Shown here: positions 57,731 through 64,000 of the stretch, piece after piece | How the letters are laid out: every line of letters starts with the position of its first letter | Position numbering within the stretch: the first letter of the stretch is position 1 | Assembly: GCA_015501585.1 (NCBI GenBank) | Contig: JADNRY010000259.1 | Location: forward strand, 23,444-87,443 | Length of the DNA stretch: 64,000 nt | Direction of reading: 5' to 3' | DNA from: Rhodocollybia butyracea | Lineage: Eukaryota > Basidiomycota > Agaricomycetes > Agaricales > Omphalotaceae | The notes under the pieces: generated by a model | Seen by the model: only the letters and a program-made list of their open reading frames with translations | Databases searched by the model: none | What the model was told of the DNA's origin: nothing | Translations under genes and position numbers: made by a program

Positions 57731-59012
57731 CCGCGGAGGAATCTTCCCTTGCACTCCCCTGTTGCATTTTCACTCACTTCAAACACCTCCTCCCTGACTC
57801 TACATCCGCACACAAATCACCATTACGCCGGCTCCCCGCCTGAATCTCCACCAAAAGGCGATGGCAACCCCATCAAGAGCATCAAGAGCGAGACACCTAT
57901 ACTCACCCTATGACGATGGAGAATGGGATTGGGCGCGGGTATTTAGGGCAGAGGAGGGAGGGTTGAAAAAGGATGTCAGAGGAAGGAACGGGTGTATGTC
58001 TGTACGATCGTTCAGCGGTGCGAGCAGTGGGCCCGGGTTCCGAATGTTCGTCCTAGGTAGCAGCAGCAACAGCGGCAACATGGCTCTTGCTGGAGGAGAT
58101 TTTCGATGTCAGGTGCAAGAATGCTCAGAGATGTCGACGAGTACTGAGTTTTCCGAGGGTATCCATAACGAGTTAAAAGGCCAGTCAGCAATCAAAATTC
58201 AAGTCCACTGCAGAAACCTGAACACACAAAAACGTGAAAAGAAATCCGGAAAACCAAGCTCAAGTCCAACGAAAAGCACAACGGAAAATCACAAGCAAAA
58301 GGACCAAACAAAACAATAATAATGAAAAAAATACTACTCACAACCATCCTTCCCGCCACAGTCCACAGTACACTCAACAGGACCGACACGTAGGCATTGG
58401 CTTTCTGGGTATGCGGTATCGGTATTGGCCGTCGCTGTCCTTGTTGGAGTCGTCGTGCGGTGGTAGTTCTTGAAGCATCCGGGGAATCGGACGAGTCGAC
58501 AGGTTGTTCCACCAGCAGGCCGTCCGTACCGAGTAGCTAGCCAAGGTATGACACAGGTCGTCTTGTAATGATGCGTATTGTGTGACGGACATCTCGCAGC
58601 ACACATTCCGTACGAATGCAGCGTGGGGAAGAGCGGCAGATGTCATTTATGTTCCAGGGATTGTTTGGGTATGGAATTGCCTTTGTTGGATCAGCGAAAG
58701 GAGGCAGGGAGACGTGAGGCGAGGTCGTAGTGGCACTGGTATGGAATGGGATGGCTATGGAACGTAAGATTGCTCGGATGGCGTTTGTAGAGAGATTTCG
58801 GTTCAGTGAGGAGACGTTTTGCAGAAGGATTAAGATTAGATAAACGTCGATTGCGTAGAGACCGACGTTTGCACAAGTCACTATGCACTATAGGTCAATT
58901 CGCCAATTCATCGTGGGCCACCTCGCATCTGCACCCTGTTGCACCCTGTTCCTGCTCCAAGATGAATTTCAGGGCCGTCATCCTCCGACTGGAGACACAT
59001 AAAGCTTAAAGC
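57730..59012. other. Region without a supported gene, partly shared with the right window edge
   Basis: 57835-58060 (CACCAAAAGGCGATGGCAAC, GGGATTGGGCGCGGGTA) is related to 63755-63990. The open frame at 57861-58319 is low-complexity and not supported by any family. Confidence 0.4.
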
Positions 59013-60102
59013 CCCAGTGAGAATCGACAATGGGCAGAGCCGGAAAAATATGGAAATACCTGGGGGTATATGGAAATTTGCGGAAGAATCTGGAAGGAGA
59101 CCGAACCTGTAAAGGTGATTTCGCCGGTTTTGCCTTTTTTTCACACAAAATGCAGAAGATCTTGATCCGTTTCATTTCTCTAAGTATTTTTTAGCTCGAC
59201 CGTTTCTTGAATGACTTATTCTGTCTTATAATTTTCATTCAAATTCTACTCAAATATTTGACTGAGAAAGCGTCGCCCAAGATTTCGGCCCCCAGCATAA
59301 CAGCAACTCGTTTTTTGGGGATTTCCCACACCTGCTCTTCTCTTTCGTACCACCACCATCTAGGACCCTCTCCTCCTGTCAGTCCCTCGCTATCGTCCTT
59401 CTTCCTTTGATTGTTCTCTTATTGCCGCCAGTCTTAACACAGATCTCAGCTTCAGCTAGCTCCATCTCTTTTCCAAAGACAGGTTCCCCCAGTTATCCAC
59501 TTTCTTATCTGATTCGACACATCTTGGCGCGTTGGGAAAGGCCTTCTGATTAGAGCTGGTTATATGCTAAGTTTGGTAGTAGCAAAGCGTATCCTGGTGA
59601 GTTCTTGGTGTCTACTGACTGACACATGTTCTGATACGTTCCTTACAGGCGAGTGCATTCATGACACAAGCGCACTTTGTGTGATGGCCGTATCTATGAC
59701 ATGGATGGACTCTTGGGCGCGTGTGAGTACTACGCGCGAGATTCTCGATCAATTATTCGCTAATCTTTTTCGTACTAGAACCGATGGAATTGAATTTGAG
59801 TGCATGCTGTGTATGCTATGGGGAAGGGACGAGGAGGCGTAGTAGTAGTGGTAACAGTAGTAATATGTAGTAGCGTAGTAGCGACTAATAAACCGGATTA
59901 CCCAGATAGTCCCAGATAATTCCAGATATCACCAGAAAAACTGTTTGTATGCGATCGTACGGATAAAATTTGCCTGGAATTTCCATACCAGTCCGTAATA
60001 ACGGCAATAATCCGGACGATATTTGGCAGTGACCTGGAAATTTCCAGATTCCCATACATTTCCGGCTGTGTCCAGCTCATCCCATTGTCAATTCTCACTG
60101 GG
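59013..60102. mobile_element. 1.09 kb non-autonomous inverted-repeat element
   Basis: The ends start CCCAGTGAGAATCGACAATG and, inverted, CCCAGTGAGAATTGACAATG. Flanking direct repeats AAGCTTAAAGC (59002-59012 and 60103-60113) are 11 bp, fitting a MULE-like duplication better than an 8 bp hAT one. Subterminal CTGGAAATTTCCA-type motifs occur at both ends. There is no transposase inside; the interior is pyrimidine-rich without a supported gene. Confidence 0.8.
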
Positions 60103-60113
60103 AAGCTTAAAGC

Positions 60114-61778
60114 TTAAAGCATAATGCACAAATCGTCTCTTCCGCACCAGGGTCTTCTTCCTTGTCCATCGACACATTGCTCCAGCGCCGGTACAGCTCC
60201 TATTAGCGAATCGTAGCACAATGCAACACCAACTGCCCACTCATATACCCTATAGCTATACACTGCCTCTCAAATACGAAGATGTCGCTCGCCCAAAAAA
60301 ATCCCGCATGCCTCTTGTGAGCATGATAAAACTTGCGCTAGGCTCCAATTCATGCTTTGCGATTGCGCTGAAGAGTGATTTACAGCTAAACGGAGAGAAT
60401 ATAGACACGAAAGTGGACGATAGATTCGCGTAAAAGGTAACGAGATGTTTGAGGTGCTGCATGACCCGTGACCATTTTTCAGCGCTTGGTTCTCAGCGCT
60501 AATTTCCGGAGAAACCTTTCACCTCTGAATCTCGGTCTTCTCTTAGTGAGACTGAGTGAGGACTTGAACCAGGTGCTAGGTTTGGTAGATATTCCTTTAA
60601 CTTCAACGATATCTTCATCTTAAGAGTGCTTGCAACCAGTTAACCCAGGACACGCGTTGCTGGAATTGAAACCGCCAACTACTAGCGTGCAAGATGATTT
60701 TCAAGGCGACTACTTTTCAACAGCACTACAATCAAGTTTCTACAGCCCTTGTCCAGCCATTTCCTTCCACATTCGATATCGCGTCGGACTGGCTAGGAAT
60801 CCCGCTACACTGCCTCCGTCCGTTCAGCACCTTTGCAATGTCTTTAGAATTAGGTTTCGTCTCAACTCTCGGGCGATCTTGGACCTTGACGAGATGCAAG
60901 GTTCGAACTACCGGTACTGTCGCGGTAAAGGGATTTCCTACCAATAATAACGCTATGCTCATTGCTATATGCGATGCTGACCGCTAGGGAAAAACCTAAA
61001 TGATTACGCTGACATTATCGTTGATTTCCTTGACCTCTTTTCTCAAACCTTGCCAAAGTTCTATAGCGAACATCTACCACCGACAAATCTTCTCAAAAGC
61101 CTCATTACCGGCACTAGATGGCGTGGTTCTCGTCCGTCTCTCCAGAGGCTTAGTCGATCCACTAACTACTGTGATCTAGTGTGAATCCCGCCAGCAACTT
61201 GAACTTGGCATATCCGAGTGGATACGCGAACACCAATATCTGAGTGCGGAAACAGTACCCAAATCGGGCTCTGGCGACATATACGCGCTCAGCCTTGAAC
61301 GACATTTCTAGTCCTCTCACTGCATAGGCCTTCTCTGCAACCTCCAAGACATTGGTTGGCAAGTCATCGATCATCGATCATCCCTTCGTCCGACTCCTAC
61401 TTATCTAACTTTTGTCCCTTCCTTGATAGTCACTCAAGCACTGCGGAATGTGATGCGTCGCACAAATTCTTGGCCACCCCCGTCATGGCATAGGGATCCG
61501 TCAGCCCCATCCGATATTTCAAGGTTGAGATATGTAGCAGGTAACGTCGTATTGTCAGCTTCGGAGACACAATGAACCAATGGGGAAATTCACAAAAGAC
61601 AGACAATGGCCTGCTGGTTGAGCGATGGCCCCTTAGTTAAGTGATGGAAGGAAAAAAAGAACCATGCATCACATCTATCGGGGTACGGCTAACCCAGGGC
61701 TTGCCAAAATCCTTAGCCTCATCCAAGAAAGCCAAGACCTCGATAACAGCTATGTTCCGATGCTGAACATCAACACTT
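60114..61778. other. Intergenic, no gene recognised
   Basis: 60470-60520 carries, inverted, the GCGCTGAGAAC/GTCACGGG repeat of 46680-46730. A frame at 60694-60987 (STFDIASDWLGIPLHCLRPF) looks protein-like but matches nothing I know. Confidence 0.4.
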
Positions 61779-62387
61779 TTGTGTATATGCGCCTCATATT
61801 CCATTGACTCGGCATGCCTGATCCTTCAAGCAAACGGGGTACAGAAGTTGGCTGCAAGTTGGATTCTTTACATTGTTTGCTGCACAGCAATTGTGTGGAC
61901 AGCATTCTTGACTCTGAAAGTCATTTCAGGTACTACTTCTCAGAGTAACCTAAGACCTTTGGCCTCACAGAAGGGGTATATAGATGGGGATGGGTATTGG
62001 GCGTGGTCTGGTCAAGTACTGTTGTATTTCGCCGATCGGACATACAACTCCGGTTGTACGTATTAATCATTACTCACCCAGTTAGTGGTACTTCGTATGT
62101 ACCGGAATCCCTTAGTGATATTTATGATGTACGCTGTATATAAGGCCTTCTCTGAGACCAGTACGTATAGTTCTCAATCTATTATCTTCTGTCTCTCAAG
62201 CCTCACGGGTTACTTCAGTCCCTGCACCGGATATTTACAACAAGTACAAGTCATATCTCCAAGTATTCAGGAAAGCTTGGCACTCAGTCACTTTAATTGC
62301 ATTCTCGATACTTGGCTTTTGCTGAGATTGTCTAGGCCTATTCAAGCTGTGCTTAGCTGTCCGCAGTTCCTCCCGAGTCCCGAGTAG
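61779..62387 (+). other. Possible remnant of a multi-pass membrane protein gene
   Basis: Two adjacent frames encode hydrophobic segments: LAASWILYIVCCTAIVWTAF and, after a likely intron, LVIFMMYAVYKAFSETS. They could be a degraded relative of fungal seven-helix proteins. No start, stop or full splice chain could be supported. Confidence 0.3.
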
Positions 62388-62459
62388 TGCTTTTTATAGA
62401 CTCGTCTTTAACTGTTTACATCAGGTTTACGTATATATAGTATAACGGGACCACAAAGG

Positions 62460-62468
62460 TATAAAAAG
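62460..62468 (+). promoter_or_regulatory. TATA-box-like element
   Basis: TATAAAAAG lies 44 nt before the ATG at 62512 and only 7 nt before the ATG at 62475. If it functions, transcription would start after 62475, which bears on the choice of start for the small secreted-protein gene. Confidence 0.4.
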
Positions 62469-62474
62469 CTGGAC

Positions 62475-62959
62475 ATGCAAGGCTGTACACAGGAATTCAT
62501 TAACACTGACTATGTTCCGTCCTCCAATATCAGCGCTCTTTTCTCTATCCTCCTTCTACTGCAGGTCATGGTTCAAGGTATGCCCCAGCGTCGTACTGGG
62601 ACAGACTTTGTCTGTAAGCCTCTTCACTACATTTCATGATCGTTTTTACTTACAATTCTGTGCATAGGCGATGGTCCTCCTGATGCTGTAAGTTCGTCAA
62701 GCTCTGTGTTTTGCAAGTGTTTTGGCCTCGACTTACTGACATGGATACTTAGCCTAACAGATGTAAGACATACTGATCTTCTACCGTTCGTTCTATCATA
62801 ACAGGATACAGGTCCCTATACCTGTTGCGCAGCGCTCCCTTCCGATAACAGCGGTCATAGCTTCCGGTATATGCCTATTTGGGATGGAGCTCAAATTGCT
62901 TGCTGACTATAATCTTTAGGTGTGTTGCTCTGAAACCAGGGGAGTTTTGTGCCTTGTAG
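62475..62959 (+). CDS. Small cysteine-rich secreted-looking protein (87 residues, five exons)
   Basis: Exons 62475-62613, 62668-62687, 62753-62762, 62812-62866 and 62920-62959 join with consistent phases and canonical GT-AG ends. The product has a hydrophobic core SALFSILLLLQVMVQG typical of a signal peptide, then a short mature region with six cysteines in the order C-x9-C-x3-CC-x13-C-x8-C, ending FCAL. The C-C-CC-C-C order is that of inhibitor-cystine-knot miniproteins, although the order alone does not prove the fold. The function is unknown; small secreted proteins of this size are common in mushrooms. The first ATG gives an unusually long 18-residue head before the hydrophobic core, and a TATA box lies too close to it. 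The alternative ATG at 62512 is in another frame and would need one base removed. Confidence 0.5.
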
Positions 62960-63319
62960 CATTTGGGTGGTATTAAATGGAAATGGAGGACCGAGATTTG
63001 TGCACAAGCTGGTGTGGGCTACTGATCTATCCGCCGTCAGTTGGTTCACTGCATTCATCCTTGTGGCTTTCAAGAGCGTAGAAGCCTTTGTAGTACAAGA
63101 TCTAGACTTTTGCGACCTCGCACTGGGACATAATTATCCACTGTTCGTTCCACTTAGAGAACATTCGCCGCATGTGGGATTGAGTGGAGTACAGATGAGC
63201 CAGAGAAAGCATCGTGGATGTCAAGGGATGTTTGGCAAGGAACAGAATGGTAGGGATATATTGAAGAGATATTATTATAAAGAAAATCCTTACCGACCAA
63301 CCTGGCCAAAGCCAAGTAG
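62960..63319. other. Non-coding or unassigned
   Basis: The open frame at 62949-63326 has no recognised domain and overlaps the end of the small secreted-protein gene in another phase. Confidence 0.35.
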
Positions 63320-64000
63320 AAGATGATTGATCTTTTGGTGCAGCTCACAGCCGCTGGATCTCCCTGGGCCTTTCCACGCCGCTCGCCGCCGACACAGCGA
63401 GGCTTGTGTCCCTTGCCGCAACAAGATGATGATAAAGATCAACGAGTTTATGCCCAGGATGAGGGAGGATGTACGTGCAGGGGCTGCTGTAGCGGGTATG
63501 GGGAGTATAAATGTTCCGAGTTTGACATAGCAGGATTTACGGAAGTTGAGAACTTGAATGCGGGGTTGCGCCTGGTGCCCGGAGGGAGCGCGTACAGCGA
63601 TGATTCATACAGCCAGATGTAGGGGCCTGCTTTTGAGACCAGAGGAGGAATCGTCCCTCGTCCTTCGCTCCACATCGGGACACATACCCCTATGATGCAC
63701 ATCCCGCCTTCCTTTTCCTCATTGCCTCTGCCGTGATCCCAGGCCCGTGTCCCACCTGCGTGAATCTCAACCAAAAGGCAATAACACCCTAAATGCATCA
63801 GCAGCATCAATAGCCGCAGACTCCCCTTCGACGACGTTAAACGGGATTGGGCGCAGGTAGTTTTCTGTTTTGGGCAGAGTAGAATTAATGGTAGTAGGAG
63901 GAGGCGTGTTAGAAAGGGTGTCAGAGGTCGGAATGGATGTAGGTGTGTACGGTCGTTTGTGTGGGTGGTGAGTCCGGGTTTCGAATGTTCGTCACGGGAA
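63320..64000 (+). repeat. Dispersed repeat family X, copy 4, running off the window
   Basis: It reads INEFMPRMREDVRAGAAVAG and NVPSLT with a stop inside, corresponding to copies 1-3. From 63755 it matches 57835-58060 (CCAAAAGGCAATAACACCCT, GGGATTGGGCGCAGGTA). Confidence 0.65.

Noticed and set aside
57861..58319. 152-residue open frame as a gene
   Set aside because: Low-complexity Ser/Gly/Lys composition and no family. Its first part is shared with the repeat at 63755-63990, where the frame is not kept.

Overview
The window reads as nuclear DNA from a basidiomycete fungus of the Agaricomycetes. The genes I can follow are cut by many 45-70 nt GT-AG introns. The protein families are typical of mushroom genomes: a TET/JBP-type dioxygenase, a GCM-domain transposase with a deubiquitinase-like tail, a NACHT-WD40 receptor, a multi-pass membrane receptor-like protein, a UbiA prenyltransferase and a cytochrome P450. 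There are no operons, ribosome binding sites or prokaryotic features. I cannot name the species.

Positions 1-32 kb are almost entirely nested mobile DNA. A partial F-box-type gene lies at the left edge. A 12.5 kb inverted-repeat element (1375-13858) contains a 9.4 kb hAT transposon (2651-12049) with a perfect 8 bp target duplication. The hAT carries its own transposase and a TET/JBP-family DNA dioxygenase gene, both on the minus strand. A 3.36 kb gag-only LTR retrotransposon (6944-10301) is inserted in the transposase with a perfect 5 bp duplication. To the right are a broken Crypton-type tyrosine recombinase gene split by a 1.26 kb inverted-repeat element, a MULE-like GCM transposase whose continuation carries a cysteine-peptidase domain, and a Copia gag-pol cut at its reverse transcriptase by one end of a CACTA element.

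Positions 33.7-39 kb hold a fungal NOD-like receptor (NACHT plus 14-15 nearly identical WD40 repeats, minus strand) with a one-base frameshift. Positions 43-54 kb hold the most gene-like DNA: an intact 8-exon, 314-residue membrane protein, a UbiA prenyltransferase (minus) bracketed by 175 bp inverted repeats, and a divergently oriented P450. The UbiA/P450 pair could be a small terpenoid or meroterpenoid module, but only adjacency supports that.

Positions 54-64 kb are mainly dispersed repeats: four copies of one repeat family (one split by a 584 bp hAT MITE), a relic of the same F-box-type family as at position 1, a 1.09 kb non-autonomous inverted-repeat element, and a tiny five-exon gene for an 87-residue secreted-looking protein with a C-C-CC-C-C cysteine pattern.
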